DNA of 64,000 nucleotides, from positions 186,001-250,000 of the forward strand of contig JADZEB010000018.1 in NCBI GenBank assembly GCA_020850755.1, written 5' to 3'. Positions 50,846-60,977 of this stretch are shown piece after piece. Both the position numbers and the translations under genes were made by a program. The notes below the pieces were generated by a model, which had not been told where the DNA came from, ran no database searches, and worked only from the letters and a program-made list of their open reading frames with translations. The stretch is from Alphaproteobacteria bacterium (lineage in GTDB: Bacteria; Pseudomonadota; Alphaproteobacteria; Acetobacterales; Acetobacteraceae). The stretch's first letter is position 1; each line of letters begins with the position of its first letter.

Positions 50846-53617
50846 CTACTGGCCCAGCCGTTCCAGGATCGCCGGCACATGCACCTGGTCGCCCTTGTAG
50901 TTGCCGGTCAGGGCGTAGATCACCAGGTTCAGCCCGAAGCGATAGGAAAGCAGGCGCTGGCGCGCGCCGCCCGGCACCACGGCATAGGGGTTGCGCCCCT
51001 GCGCATCGACCGCCCAGGCCGAGGCCCAGTCATGCCCGCCGATCACCACCGCCGAGACGCTGTCATTGGCGCGGTCCTGGTCGCGCTGCACCCAGAGCTG
51101 GCCGCCGGTCCAGCGGCCGGGGAACTGGTCGAGCAGGTAGAAGGCGCGGGCGAGCACATGGTCGCCCGGCACCGGCGTCAGCGCCGGAATCGAAAGCCCG
51201 CGCGTCAGCCGGCGCAGATTGGCCTCGCCCTCGCCGAAGGTGCCGCCGCCGCCCGCGCCGCCCTCGCGCGTGTCGAACAGGATGATGCCGCCATTGCGCA
51301 TGAACTCGTTCACCGCGCGCTGGGCGTTGGCATCGAGCGCCGGCTGCTCGGCCGTGACCGGCCAGTAGAGCAGCGGGAACACTGCCAGCTCGTCCTGGCC
51401 GAGGCGCACTGCGGCGGGCGGGCCGAGATTGGCCGCCGTGCGCTGGTTGACGAAGGCGGCAAGCCCGAGCAGACCCATGCGCGAGACATCGTCCACCTGG
51501 CCCGCGCCGGTGACGACATAGGCGAGCCGCATCTCCAGCGCCGCGCTCTGCACCTGCGCCGGCGCGGCTGCCTGCGCCCAGGCCGCGCGCGGACCAGGCG
51601 CGAGCATGGCCGAGAGCAGCACGCCGAGCAGGATCGCAGGTGCCACGCGCGCCCCCTCCATGCCGCGCGCGCCGGGGCGCAGCAGGCCGCGCAGTCCGAG
51701 CGCGATCAACAGGTCGAGCAGCAGCAGCGCCAGCGCGATCGCAAGGAGCGGCGGCTTCAGATCGGCCTCGGCCACGCCGGTGGCGCCGATCGGCGCCAGC
51801 ACCGTGCCGGCCGGCAGGGCGGCCGTCTGGCGCAGCGCCGGCAGGCCGGGCCCGAGATTGAGCGCGCGGCGATTGGCCTCCTCGCCATAGAAGCCGGGCG
51901 GGTGGCGCGGGCTTGCCGCCGCCGCCTCGATCTCGCGCGCGGCGATGCCGCTGGCGGTGGGGGGCGGCGCGCCGAGCCGGCCGAAGCCGTCGAGCGTCTC
52001 ATAAGGCGGCAGCACGGCGTCGCCCCCAGCGGCGGCGACACCCTGGGAAAGCTGCAACAGCCTTTGCAGCATCTCCACGAACAGGCCGGAGAGCGGCAGG
52101 TTCGACCAGTCGGTGTTGGCGGTGATGTGGAACAGCACGACGAAGCCCTGCCCGCGCGCCTCGGCGGTGACCAGCGGCGTGCCGTCGGCCAGACGCGCCC
52201 ATGTGCGGCGCGATAATTCGGGCGCGGGCTCGGCCAGCACCTGGCGCTCGACGCGCACCTCCTCAGGCACCGGCAGGCCGGCGAAGGGCGTGCCTTCGGG
52301 GAAGGGGGCGAGTGCCGCCGGCTGCGTCCAGGACAGCGCCCCGCCAAGCTGGCGGTCGCCCGCGCGTAGCCGCACCGGCAGGAGCGCGTCGGGGCGCGCG
52401 GCGGTGCGCGGCCCGGCGAAGCGGATCAGCATGCCTCCGCGCGCGATCCAGCTCTGCAATGCCTGCTGGTCGGGTTCGGGCAGGGCGTCGAGATCGGCCA
52501 GGATCAGCACGGCAAGCTCGCGCTGCAACAGGCTGGTGACGGTGCCGCGGCGCAGCTCGGCGAAGGGCGAGAGCGCGCGGTCGAGGTAGAACAGCTCGCC
52601 GATCAGCGGCTGATCGGCGCTTTCCGCCGCGCCCGCGATCAGCCCGACCGGGCGGCGGCGCCAGCGTTCGTCCAAGAGCGCGACGCCGCCCGCCCCGGCA
52701 TTGTTCTCGAGATCGAGGCGGGCCAGCCGGTTGCGCAATTCGGGCGGCAGCGCGATCGCGCCTTCGGCGCCGGTCGCGCCGGGCGGGAAGGCCAGCTCGA
52801 CGCGCGCGAGCGTGCGGCCATCGGCGGTGCGCGCCAGCACCGCGGCCTCGGTGGCGATGGCCGAGGGCGTCTGGGCCAGGCGCGCGACGATCTGGCCCGC
52901 CTCGCTGCGCGGGGCCAGCATCAGCCGCGTCGGCTGGTCGCGCGCGGCGGCGAGCACGACCAGGCTGCCGAGGCGCTGCAACTCGTCGGCGAGGTCGCCG
53001 TGGCGGTCGGCGGCCTCGCGGGCATGCTCGATCCCGTCGGAGAGCCAGTAGGCCGAGACGGTGCCGGCCGGCTGGAAGGCGCGCAGCGCGGCGCGCGCCG
53101 CCTCGCGGTCCGGCGCCCAGGGCTTGGGGCGCAGCGCGGCCAGGCGCTGGCGCATCTCGGGCGCGGGCATGGCAGGCGTCACGGCGGGCGGCTGGCCGCG
53201 CTCGTCGGCGGCGGTGGCGAGCAGCGCCACCGGCCTGCCGGCGCGCTCGGCGCGATCGACGATCTGATCGAGCGCGCGCTGGCGCAGGGTCCAGTCGGGG
53301 CCGCTCGGCCAGCCATCATCGACCACCAGCAGCACCGGCCCCGAGCCGGGCGCCAGCTCGCGCGGGTTCAGCACCGGCTGGGCGAGGGCCACGATCAGGA
53401 TCGCGGCGGCGACCAGGCGCAACAGCAGCAGCCACCAGGGCGTGCGCGAGGGCGTTTCCTCGCGTCGCGCCAGCTCGAACAGAAGGCGGATGGCTGGAAA
53501 GCGCTGGCGCTTCGGCGCCGGCGGCGTCACGCGCAACAGCCACCACAGCACCGGCAGCGCCGCGAGCGCGACCAGGAGCCAGGGGGCGGCGAAGCCGATC
53601 GTGCCGAGGGAGAGCAT
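50846..53617 (-). CDS. BatA N-terminal/DUF4159 domain protein (aerotolerance operon type)
   Basis: The 923-residue protein starts with the BatA domain: two helices with FAAPWLLVALAALPVLWWLL and PWWLLLLRLVAAAILIVALAQPVL. A VWA-like stretch (VLLVVDDGWPSG) follows, then an amidotransferase-like middle (about 300-560). A helix pair lies near 640-690, and the DUF4159 domain fills the last 230 residues (MRLAYVVTGAGQVDDVSRMG, AVFPLLYWPVT, GGIILFDTRE). This layout is standard in alphaproteobacterial MoxR clusters. A role in envelope integrity or oxidative stress is assumed from the BatA family and is not proven. It follows the DUF58 gene by 18 bp. Confidence 0.88.
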   Translation of the reverse strand: MLSLGTIGFAAPWLLVALAALPVLWWLLRVTPPAPKRQRFPAIRLLFELARREETPSRTPWWLLLLRLVAAAILIVALAQPVLNPRELAPGSGPVLLVVDDGWPSGPDWTLRQRALDQIVDRAERAGRPVALLATAADERGQPPAVTPAMPAPEMRQRLAALRPKPWAPDREAARAALRAFQPAGTVSAYWLSDGIEHAREAADRHGDLADELQRLGSLVVLAAARDQPTRLMLAPRSEAGQIVARLAQTPSAIATEAAVLARTADGRTLARVELAFPPGATGAEGAIALPPELRNRLARLDLENNAGAGGVALLDERWRRRPVGLIAGAAESADQPLIGELFYLDRALSPFAELRRGTVTSLLQRELAVLILADLDALPEPDQQALQSWIARGGMLIRFAGPRTAARPDALLPVRLRAGDRQLGGALSWTQPAALAPFPEGTPFAGLPVPEEVRVERQVLAEPAPELSRRTWARLADGTPLVTAEARGQGFVVLFHITANTDWSNLPLSGLFVEMLQRLLQLSQGVAAAGGDAVLPPYETLDGFGRLGAPPPTASGIAAREIEAAAASPRHPPGFYGEEANRRALNLGPGLPALRQTAALPAGTVLAPIGATGVAEADLKPPLLAIALALLLLDLLIALGLRGLLRPGARGMEGARVAPAILLGVLLSAMLAPGPRAAWAQAAAPAQVQSAALEMRLAYVVTGAGQVDDVSRMGLLGLAAFVNQRTAANLGPPAAVRLGQDELAVFPLLYWPVTAEQPALDANAQRAVNEFMRNGGIILFDTREGGAGGGGTFGEGEANLRRLTRGLSIPALTPVPGDHVLARAFYLLDQFPGRWTGGQLWVQRDQDRANDSVSAVVIGGHDWASAWAVDAQGRNPYAVVPGGARQRLLSYRFGLNLVIYALTGNYKGDQVHVPAILERLGQ

Positions 53618-53635
53618 GGCCGATGATGCTCGCCG

Positions 53636-54516
53636 CTAGAGCCGCGCCGCAAGCGCGGTGTAGAGGTTGAGCAGCGCCGCCTGCGGCGTCTCGGTGGTGC
53701 GGTGCGTGGCGAAGCGCCAGCCGGCGGCGGCGGCGATGCCGGCCAGCCCCTCGCGGTGCGCGGCCAGCCGCTGCTCGTATTCGGCGCGCACGCCCTCGAC
53801 GCGCGCCAGCAGCGTGGTGCCCTCCTGTTCCAGCCCCTCGAAGCGCACCCGCCCGGCATAGGGCAGCGTCTCCTCGGCCGGGTCGAGCACTTGCAGCATG
53901 TGGCCGTCGGCGGTGCGCTGGGCGAGCCGGGCGACGGTGCGCTGGATGTCATCGAGCGGGCCGAGGAAATCGCCGATCAGCACCACGCGCGCATGGCGCG
54001 GCAAGGGCGCCTCGGCCGGCAGCCCGGCGCCCGACTGCTTGGCAAGCGCCATCGCGATGCGGTCGAGCATGCCGCGCCCGCCCATCGGCCGCTGCCCGGC
54101 GCCGAGCAGCGCCACGCGCTCGCCCCCGCGCAGGAGAAGGGCGGCGAGCGCCAGCAGCAGCAGCTCGGCGCGCTCGAACTTTTCCGGCAGCGCATTGGTC
54201 GAGCGCCAGCGCATCGAGGCCGAGCCGTCGCACCACAGGAACACCGACTGCGCCGCTTCCCACTCGTTCTCGCGAATATAGAGCCGATCCGACTTGGCCG
54301 AGGCGCGCCAGGAGACATGCGAGAGCGAATCGCCCGGCAGGAACGGGCGGAACTGCCAGAAGCTGTCGCCCTGGCCGACGCGCCTGCGCCCGTGCACGCC
54401 TTGCACCACGGTTGCGGCAACGCGCTCGGCCGCGACCATCAGCGGCGGGAAGCGCGCGGCAAGCTCCTCGGCCCGGCGGGCGCGGGTCTCGGTGGCGCTC
54501 TGCGCTGGGGCCTGGC

Positions 54517-54520
<4 letters not shown>
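53636..54520 (-). CDS. DUF58 domain protein (MoxR partner)
   Basis: The 294-residue soluble protein has the DUF58 signature RPFLPGDSLSHVSWRASAKS and a VWA-like beta strand FLWCDGSASMRW with a MIDAS-like DGSxS. Such proteins are partners of MoxR AAA+ ATPases and may guide the assembly or metal loading of envelope proteins. Start and stop overlap neighbouring genes: the ATG shares ATGA with the moxR stop. No membrane helix is seen. Confidence 0.92.
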
Positions 54521-55551
<1,031 letters not shown>

Positions 55552-55567
55552 GTCTGGGTTCGCCCTG

Positions 55568-55621
55568 TCCTGCCTAGGGATGTCCTGCCTAGGGATGCCC
55601 TGCCTCGGGATGTCCTGCCGC
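55568..55621. repeat. 15-bp tandem repeat upstream of moxR
   Basis: The unit TCCTGCCTAGGGATG starts at 55568, 55583, 55598 and 55613. Copies 1 and 2 are identical, copy 3 has two changes and copy 4 is partial. The unit contains CCTAGG, which is self-complementary. Read on the minus strand it would encode DIPRQ repeats in frame with moxR, but no start codon lies ahead of it. Confidence 0.8.
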
Positions 55622-55741
55622 GCGACCAGCCGTCGCGCTAACCCTGCCGCGAAAAGCCCGGGTTGCCCACTTCACCCGGACCCCCCATGCTACCTATATG
55701 TCGTGTCACTCCGGAAGTGCCACCTCGGGGATCACGGGGAC

Positions 55742-56668
55742 GTGAGAACAGCCTTTCCGACACGCCGCCTTGCCGCCTGCGCCGCCGCCGAGGGTTTCCC
55801 GGCCGGCCGGCCGGCCGGTTGCGCCGGCACGGGCGGGGCGGTCCTGGCCCCGGTGGACGGGCCCGAGCGCGGGCGCGGCTTCGCCCGGATGGGCGGGGGC
55901 GCCACGGCACGGGGCCGCGGGGCGGCCGAGTCCCCGCTTCGGGCGGCGCCGAGAGGGTCGGACCATCCGCCTGCCAAGCCCGTCGGGGACACCGCCGGTC
56001 CCAGCCCCGCCGCGGGGCCGCCCCTGCGCGAAGCGGCGCCCCGGCCGGACGCCGCGCCGCTGGCCAGGCATCCCGCCGGCGCCCAGGGTGCGAAGGACAG
56101 CCCCGGCCTGCCGGCCGTTCCTGCACTTGGTGGTGCGGCGCCCGGCGCCGCTCCCGCCCGCCCGCGCCGCCAGCCGGTGCTGTGCGGCGACCTCGACATG
56201 CGCATCGCCCGCGACGGCACCTGGTTCTACAACGGCTCGCCGATCGGCCGGAAGGAACTGGTCTGCCTGTTCGCCTCGGTGCTGCGGCGCGAACAGGATG
56301 GTGAGTACTGGCTCGTCACCCCGGCCGAGATGGGCCGCATCGAGGTCGAGGACGCGCCCTTCGTCGCGGTGGAACTGTTCTTCTCGGGCAAGGGACGCGA
56401 GCAGGTGCTGTCCTTCCGCACCAACATCGATGGCGTCGTCACCGCCGGGCCCAGGCACAAGCTGGCCGTGCGCCCCTCGCCGGTGACGGGCGAGCCCACG
56501 CCCTACATCATGCTGCGCGACCGGCTGGAAGCGCGCATCAACCGTGCCGTCTACTACGAGCTGGTGGCACTCGGCCAGATCGAGGTGATCGAGGGCGAGG
56601 CGCTGTTCGGCGTCTGGAGCGCGGGGCTGTTCTTCCGCCTGGGCCGGGCCGAGGACGTGCTGGTTTGA
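55742..56668 (+). CDS. DUF1285 domain protein with Pro/Ala-rich N-terminal extension
   Basis: The last 175 residues are a complete DUF1285 domain, starting at VLCGDLDMRIARDGTWFYNG and ending LFFRLGRAEDVLV. The function of this domain is unknown, although structures of relatives suggest ligand binding. Ahead of it are about 130 residues rich in Ala, Gly, Pro and Arg that the family normally lacks. The start is uncertain: GTG at 55742 is the first start after the AT-rich upstream stretch and ATG at 55889 is the next. The stop overlaps the TTG start of the Nudix gene (TTGA), so the two are coupled. This pairing is common in Alphaproteobacteria. Confidence 0.75.
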   Translation: MRTAFPTRRLAACAAAEGFPAGRPAGCAGTGGAVLAPVDGPERGRGFARMGGGATARGRGAAESPLRAAPRGSDHPPAKPVGDTAGPSPAAGPPLREAAPRPDAAPLARHPAGAQGAKDSPGLPAVPALGGAAPGAAPARPRRQPVLCGDLDMRIARDGTWFYNGSPIGRKELVCLFASVLRREQDGEYWLVTPAEMGRIEVEDAPFVAVELFFSGKGREQVLSFRTNIDGVVTAGPRHKLAVRPSPVTGEPTPYIMLRDRLEARINRAVYYELVALGQIEVIEGEALFGVWSAGLFFRLGRAEDVLV

Positions 56669-57315
56669 CGCCCGACAGCCTGCGCGCGCGCCTGGCCGAC
56701 CGCGCCCACCTTGCCCGCGCCATGCCGACCATGAGCGACGATGGCGAGGTGGCGGGCGAGGCGCTGGCCGCCATGCTGCAAAGCGCGCGCCCGGCCGCCG
56801 TGCTGGTGCCGCTGGTCATGCACGCCGAAGGTGCCGCCGTGCTGCTGACCAAGCGCACGCCGCACCTCGCCCAGCATGCCGGGCAGGTCGCCTTCCCGGG
56901 CGGGCGCATCGACCCCGACGACGAGAGCCCCGAGCATGCCGCGTTGCGCGAGGCCGAGGAGGAGGTGGGGCTCGCGCCGCGGGCGGTGGAGATCTTCGGC
57001 CGCCTGCCCGAGCATGTCACCGGCACGGGCTTTCGCATCACGCCGGTGATCGGCTTCGTCGCACCCCCCGTGGCGCTCGCGCCTGCCCCCAACGAGGTCG
57101 AGGAGGCGTTCGAGCTGCCGCTCGCGATCGTGCTCGATGAGGCCAATCACCGCCGCCAGCGCGCGATCTTCCGCGGCCGGCGGCGGCAATTCTGGGTGCT
57201 GCCGCACGATCGGCACTTCATCTGGGGTGCCACGGCGGCGATCCTGGTCAATCTCGCGCGCGTGCTGAACGATGCCGTGCCGATGGCGGCCGGCGGCGGG
57301 CGCAGCGGGACCTGA
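56665..57315 (+). CDS. Nudix hydrolase, coenzyme A pyrophosphatase type
   Basis: The 216-residue protein has the UPF0035/CoA-pyrophosphatase box LLTKRTPHLAQHAGQVAFPG and a Nudix box GGRIDPDDES, then HAALREAEEEVGL, with the REAEEE metal ligands. It cleaves CoA or its oxidised derivatives to 4'-phosphopantetheine and adenosine 3',5'-bisphosphate. The TTG at 56665 overlaps the stop of the DUF1285 gene (TTGA). An ATG lies about 20 codons later, but the overlap supports TTG. It is a cytoplasmic house-cleaning enzyme. Confidence 0.9.
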   Translation: MTPDSLRARLADRAHLARAMPTMSDDGEVAGEALAAMLQSARPAAVLVPLVMHAEGAAVLLTKRTPHLAQHAGQVAFPGGRIDPDDESPEHAALREAEEEVGLAPRAVEIFGRLPEHVTGTGFRITPVIGFVAPPVALAPAPNEVEEAFELPLAIVLDEANHRRQRAIFRGRRRQFWVLPHDRHFIWGATAAILVNLARVLNDAVPMAAGGGRSGT

Positions 57316-57382
57316 CGCGACAGCAGGGCGCCCGCGCCGGGACGCGCGCCGCGCCGCACGGACGGGACGGGAGGAGACGGAC

Positions 57383-57706
57383 ATGTGGCGTGCGTGGCTC
57401 GAGGTGGCGGTGCCGTTCCTGCTGCCCTTCGCGCTCTATTTCGCCTATCTCGCCATCCGCAGCCAGCAGGCGCAGGGCAATGGCGCGGCGGCGAACGACA
57501 TTGGCGATGGCGCGGGCAATGGCGGCGCGGCTGCCGCGGCCAGCGGACCGCCCTGGCTGCTGATGACCGTGATCGGGCTCGCGCTCGCGGCCGGGGTGCT
57601 GTTCTACACCGCGTTCACCGGCGGCGGGCGTCCGGGCGATGCCTATGTGCCGACGCGGGTCGAGGATGGGCGGCGCGTCCCGGCCGAGTTCCAGCCGCGG
57701 CGCTGA
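57383..57706 (+). CDS. Small two-helix membrane protein (possibly DUF6111)
   Basis: The 107-residue protein has a helix at about 6-26 (LEVAVPFLLPFALYFAYLAI), a low-complexity Gly/Asn/Ala loop, a second helix at about 58-78 (PWLLMTVIGLALAAGVLFYT) and a positive tail PAEFQPRR. A GGAGGAG ribosome site lies 8 bp before the ATG. It follows the Nudix gene in the order often seen in Alphaproteobacteria. From memory it matches DUF6111, whose function is unknown, but this is not verified. Confidence 0.78.
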   Translation: MWRAWLEVAVPFLLPFALYFAYLAIRSQQAQGNGAAANDIGDGAGNGGAAAAASGPPWLLMTVIGLALAAGVLFYTAFTGGGRPGDAYVPTRVEDGRRVPAEFQPRR

Positions 57707-58226
57707 GGCAGGGCGTTCCGCGCTGGCTCCCTTCTCCATCGCCGAGGATGGTCTCGCGCAGGCGGACGGGGTGCGGGCGCTGCTGTGCGCCGCCTTTCCC
57801 ACCCCGGCCGAGGCCGATCTGGTCGAGCGGCTGCGCCGCGACGGCGATGCGGCGGTCGCGCTGGTGGCGGCGGCCGGGGATGGCCGCGTGATCGGGCATG
57901 TCATGCTCTCGCGCATGGCCGCCCCCTTCCGCGCGCTCGGGCTCGGGCCGGTGGCGGTGGACGCCGCCCATCGCCGCCGGGGCACCGGCGCGGCGCTGAT
58001 CGGCGCGGCGCTGGCGCGCGCCCGCGCGGGCGGCTGGCAGGGCGTGTTCGTGCTCGGCGATCCCGCCTATTACCGGCGCTTCGGCTTCACGCCCGAGGCC
58101 GCCGCCGGCTTCGACTGCGCCTATGCCGGGCCCTATCTGATGGCGCTCGCACTTGGCGGCGGCCCCTTGCCGGTCGCATCGGGGCCGGTCGCCTATGCGC
58201 CCGCCTTCGCCGCGCTGGAGGCGTAG
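57666..58226 (+). CDS. GNAT family N-acetyltransferase (YhbS-like)
   Basis: The protein has 186 residues from the ATG at 57666. The GNAT core runs from VRALLCAAF to the end, with the acetyl-CoA loop LGPVAVDAAHRRRGTGAALI (the RxxGxG/A motif) and VLGDPAYYRRFGF, typical of YhbS. The start is uncertain. ATG at 57666 or 57639 overlaps the previous gene by 41 or 68 bp, and a GTG at 57771 would remove the first strand of the fold. The acceptor is unknown. Its stop is 5 bp before a palindromic element. Confidence 0.8.
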   Translation: MGGASRPSSSRGAEAGRSALAPFSIAEDGLAQADGVRALLCAAFPTPAEADLVERLRRDGDAAVALVAAAGDGRVIGHVMLSRMAAPFRALGLGPVAVDAAHRRRGTGAALIGAALARARAGGWQGVFVLGDPAYYRRFGFTPEAAAGFDCAYAGPYLMALALGGGPLPVASGPVAYAPAFAALEA

Positions 58227-58231
58227 CGCAC

Positions 58232-58283
58232 CCTAGGGCACGTTCCGATCGGCTTCGATCAGCCGAACGGACCGTGCCCTAGG
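58232..58283. repeat. Palindromic intergenic element 1
   Basis: The outer arms CCTAGGGCACG (58232-58242) and CGTGCCCTAGG (58273-58283) are perfect 11-bp inverse copies. The interior continues as an imperfect stem (GTTCCGATCGGCT against AGCCGAACGGAC). Both ends carry CCTAGG. It may be a bidirectional terminator for the convergent GNAT and ychF genes, and its make-up suggests a dispersed repeat. Confidence 0.75.
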
Positions 58284-58298
58284 AACTCAAGGTTCGCG

Positions 58299-58360
58299 AG
58301 CAGCCTAGTCCGATCCGGTGGAGCCGCTGCTACGGTTCCACCGGATCGGACGCTGCTCTA
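58299..58360. repeat. Palindromic intergenic element 2, supplying the ychF stop codon
   Basis: The perfect 15-bp arms GTCCGATCCGGTGGA (58308-58322) and TCCACCGGATCGGAC (58337-58351) have a 14-base loop. The stem is extended by AGCAGC (58299-58304) and GCTGCT (58352-58357) across a three-base bulge CTA. It is bordered by CTAG, and the TAG stop of ychF (58358-58360, minus strand) is part of that border. It shares a TCCGATC core with element 1. Confidence 0.8.
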
Positions 58361-59455
58361 GACGTTGAAGCGGAACAGCATGATGTCGCCATCCTGCACG
58401 ACATAGTCGCGCCCCTCGACGCGCATCTTGCCGGCGGCCTTGGCGCCCTGCTCGCCGCCGAGGGCGACGAAATCCTCGTAGCCGATGGTCTCGGCGGCGA
58501 TGAAGCCCTTCTCGAAATCGGTGTGGATCGCGCCCGCCGCCTGCGGCGCCTTGGCCCCCTTCGCCACGGTCCAGGCATGCGCTTCCTTGGGACCCACGGT
58601 GAAGAAGGTCAGCAGCCCCAACAGCCCGTAGCCGGCGCGGATCACGCGTGCGAGCCCGGTTTCCGTCAGGCCCAGACTGGCCAGGAAGTCGGCGCGCTCG
58701 GTCTCCGGCAGCTGCACGATCTCGGCCTCGATCGCGGCCGAGATCACCACCGCCTCGGCGCCCTCGGCCTTGGCCTTGGCGATGACGCGCACGGTGTGCG
58801 CGTTGCCGCTCGCCGCCGCGCCTTCATCGACATTGCAGACATAGAGCACGGGCTTGGCGGTGATGAGCTGCAACAGGCGCAGCTCGGCCTGCATCTCCTC
58901 GGGCAGGGGGACGCTGCGCGCCGGGCGGCCCTCGCGCAGCGCCCCCAGCACCGGCTCGATCACGGCAAGCTGCGCCTTGGCCGCCTTGTCGCCGCCGCGC
59001 GCCTTCTTTTCCAGCGCCGGGACGCGCTTTTCCAGGCTTTCGAGGTCGGCCAGCATCAGCTCGGTATCGACCGTCTCGGCATCGCGCACCGGGTCGATCG
59101 AGCCCTCGACATGGGTCACGTCGCTGCCTTCGAAGCAGCGCAGCACGTGCAGGATCGCGTCCACCTCGCGGATGTTGCCGAGGAAGGCGTTGCCCAAGCC
59201 CTCCCCGCGCGAGGCGCCGCGCACGAGCCCGGCGATATCGACGAATTCCAGGCTGGTCGGCACGATCCGCGCCGAGCGGGCGATGCGCGCGATGGCATCG
59301 AGCCGCGGGTCGGGCACGGCGACGCGGCCCTTGTTCGGCTCGATCGTGCAGAAGGGATAGTTCGCCGCCTGCGCGGCGGCCGTGGCGGTGAGCGCGTTGA
59401 ACAGCGTCGACTTGCCGACATTGGGCAGGCCGACGATGCCGCAGTTAAACCCCAT
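58358..59455 (-). CDS. ychF: Redox-regulated ATPase/GTPase YchF (Obg-like)
   Basis: The 365-residue protein is full length. It has the G1 motif [15 protein letters not shown] (residues 8-22), switch [10 protein letters not shown], the G4-like NVDE in place of NKxD (which explains ATP preference), and a C-terminal TGS domain with [12 protein letters not shown] and [15 protein letters not shown]. YchF binds ribosomes and the 26S-like machinery and modulates the oxidative stress response. Its start overlaps the pth stop by 11 bp. It is the last gene of the rplY-pth-ychF operon. Its stop codon lies at the edge of a palindromic element. Confidence 0.97.
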   Translation of the reverse strand: MGFNCGIVGLPNVGKSTLFNALTATAAAQAANYPFCTIEPNKGRVAVPDPRLDAIARIARSARIVPTSLEFVDIAGLVRGASRGEGLGNAFLGNIREVDAILHVLRCFEGSDVTHVEGSIDPVRDAETVDTELMLADLESLEKRVPALEKKARGGDKAAKAQLAVIEPVLGALREGRPARSVPLPEEMQAELRLLQLITAKPVLYVCNVDEGAAASGNAHTVRVIAKAKAEGAEAVVISAAIEAEIVQLPETERADFLASLGLTETGLARVIRAGYGLLGLLTFFTVGPKEAHAWTVAKGAKAPQAAGAIHTDFEKGFIAAETIGYEDFVALGGEQGAKAAGKMRVEGRDYVVQDGDIMLFRFNV

Positions 59456-60083
59456 CGTCGCGATCCTTGTTCGTCTCGGGCTTGGGCTTCTCGGGCTTGG
59501 GCTTCTCGGGCTTGGGCGGGGCGGTCAGGTGCGCCACGCGCGTCGTGAACTTGTCATGGGCGCCCGCTGCCAGATGCGGCGCGGCCTCGGCGATGGCGTC
59601 GAGCAGCGGGTCGAGCCAGGCGCGGTCGGCCTTGGCGAAATCGCCGAGGACATGGCCGGTCACGCGCGCCTTCTCGCCCGGATGGCCGATGCCGAGGCGG
59701 ATGCGCCAGTAGTCCTGGCCGCAATGCTGGTCGATCGAGCGCAGGCCGTTATGCCCGGCCGCGCCCCCGCCCAGCTTGGCGCGGACCCTCCCCGGCGCGA
59801 GGTCGAGCTCGTCGTGGAACACGACGATGTCGGCAAGCGCGACCTTGTAGAAGGCCGCCGCCGCCTGCACCGATTCACCCGAGAGATTCATGTAGGTCTG
59901 CGGCTTGAGCAGAAGGGTCTTCTCGCCGCCGATCTGGGCTTCGGCGAAATGGCCCTTGAAGCGCGCCCGCCAGGGGCCGGCGCCGTGGCGGCGCGCGATC
60001 GCGTCGAGCGCCAGGAAACCGATATTGTGGCGGTTGAGCGCCATCGCGGGCTCGGGATTGCCCAAGCCGACCAGGAGCTTCAT
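59445..60083 (-). CDS. pth: Peptidyl-tRNA hydrolase with Pro-Lys-Glu tail
   Basis: The 212-residue enzyme frees tRNA from stalled peptidyl-tRNA. It has [18 protein letters not shown] with the catalytic histidine, the tRNA-contact MNLSGESV, and DELDLAPGR with the catalytic aspartate. The ATG at 60083 begins [14 protein letters not shown] three codons earlier is less likely. Beyond the family core (about 188 residues) there is a tail with repeats of PKPEK, encoded by a 15-bp tandem repeat. It overlaps ychF by 11 bp and lies 144 bp after rplY. Confidence 0.96.
   Translation of the reverse strand: MKLLVGLGNPEPAMALNRHNIGFLALDAIARRHGAGPWRARFKGHFAEAQIGGEKTLLLKPQTYMNLSGESVQAAAAFYKVALADIVVFHDELDLAPGRVRAKLGGGAAGHNGLRSIDQHCGQDYWRIRLGIGHPGEKARVTGHVLGDFAKADRAWLDPLLDAIAEAAPHLAAGAHDKFTTRVAHLTAPPKPEKPKPEKPKPETNKDRDDGV
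59475..59519. repeat. 15-bp tandem repeat in the 3' part of pth
   Basis: The unit CTCGGGCTTGGGCTT occurs at 59475, 59490 and 59505 (the third has two changes at its end). It encodes the PKPEK repeats of the tail, so changes of one unit would keep frame. Confidence 0.85.
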
Positions 60084-60227
60084 GGCGCGCACTCCCGCGA
60101 TCGCGGCGCTTCGGGCTGGCGCGGTGCCCAGGCTGGGGGTGGCCCGGGCCGGGGATGCCTCAGGCCGGGGCGGGCGGGCCGGGGCGGCGGAACGGCCCGC
60201 GCCCCGACCCGGAACCCCGTATCAGCC

Positions 60228-60905
60228 TCAGCCCTTGCCCTTCTCGGCCGGCTTGGCAGCGCCGGCAGCGGCACCGGCCGCCGGTGCGGCGGCCGCGGCC
60301 GCGGCCTCGCCTTCGGCGGGCTTGGCCTCGACCTCGAGCTTGGTCGGCGCGGCGACCGAGCAGATGGTGAAGTCGCGATCGGTGATGGTCGGGCGCACGC
60401 TCTCGGGCAGCTTGATCGCGCTGATATGCACCGAGGCGCCGATGTCGAGCTCGGCCAGATCGACCTCGATCACATCGGGGATGTTCTCGGGCGTGCAGAT
60501 GACGTCGACCTCGTGGCGGACGACGTTCAGCACGCCGCCGCGCTTGATGCCGGGCGAACGCTCGGCATTGAGGAAGCGCACCGCGATCGCGACATGGATC
60601 GGCTCGCCGGCGGCAAGGCGCTGGAAGTCGGCATGCTGCGGGCGGTCGGTGACGACATGAAGCTGCACGTCGCGCAGCAGGCAGCGCTCGGTCCTGCCGT
60701 TTGCCGTGACGTCGTAAAGGTGCGAGCGCCAGCCCGGCTTGTGCAGCTCGCGCAGCAGGATGCGCGGATCGAGCGCAATAAGGGATGCGGCCTGCTTGCC
60801 GCCATAGATGACAGCCGGCACCATGCCAGCCCGCCGGGTCGCGCGCGCCGCCCCCTTACCGGCCCGCTCGCGCGCCGCAGCGTCGATCTTCACGATCTCG
60901 ACCAT
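60228..60905 (-). CDS. rplY: Ribosomal protein bL25/general stress protein Ctc
   Basis: The 225-residue protein is the long two-domain form (TL5/Ctc) that binds 5S rRNA. The N-terminal part has RAGMVPAVIYGGK and the conserved QHADFQRLAAG region. The C-terminal beta domain has VICTPENIPDVIEVDLAELD and the LPESVRPTITDRDFTIC stretch. The last 35 residues are a Glu/Ala/Lys tail. A candidate promoter lies 72 bp upstream, and the ATG has an AAGGAC site. It is the first gene of the operon with pth and ychF. Confidence 0.96.
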   Translation of the reverse strand: MVEIVKIDAAARERAGKGAARATRRAGMVPAVIYGGKQAASLIALDPRILLRELHKPGWRSHLYDVTANGRTERCLLRDVQLHVVTDRPQHADFQRLAAGEPIHVAIAVRFLNAERSPGIKRGGVLNVVRHEVDVICTPENIPDVIEVDLAELDIGASVHISAIKLPESVRPTITDRDFTICSVAAPTKLEVEAKPAEGEAAAAAAAPAAGAAAGAAKPAEKGKG

Positions 60906-60977
60906 GGCTTGAAGTCCTTCGCGATGGGGTAACCGAAAATAGCCGCGCCGGCCTCCAGGGGTGCCGGCGCGGGGCGG

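Noticed and set aside
55627-55741. tRNA or small RNA gene in the divergent gap
   Set aside because: No cloverleaf, no TTCGAATC-like T-loop and no conserved stem were found. A short AT-rich segment (55686-55700) is better read as a promoter.
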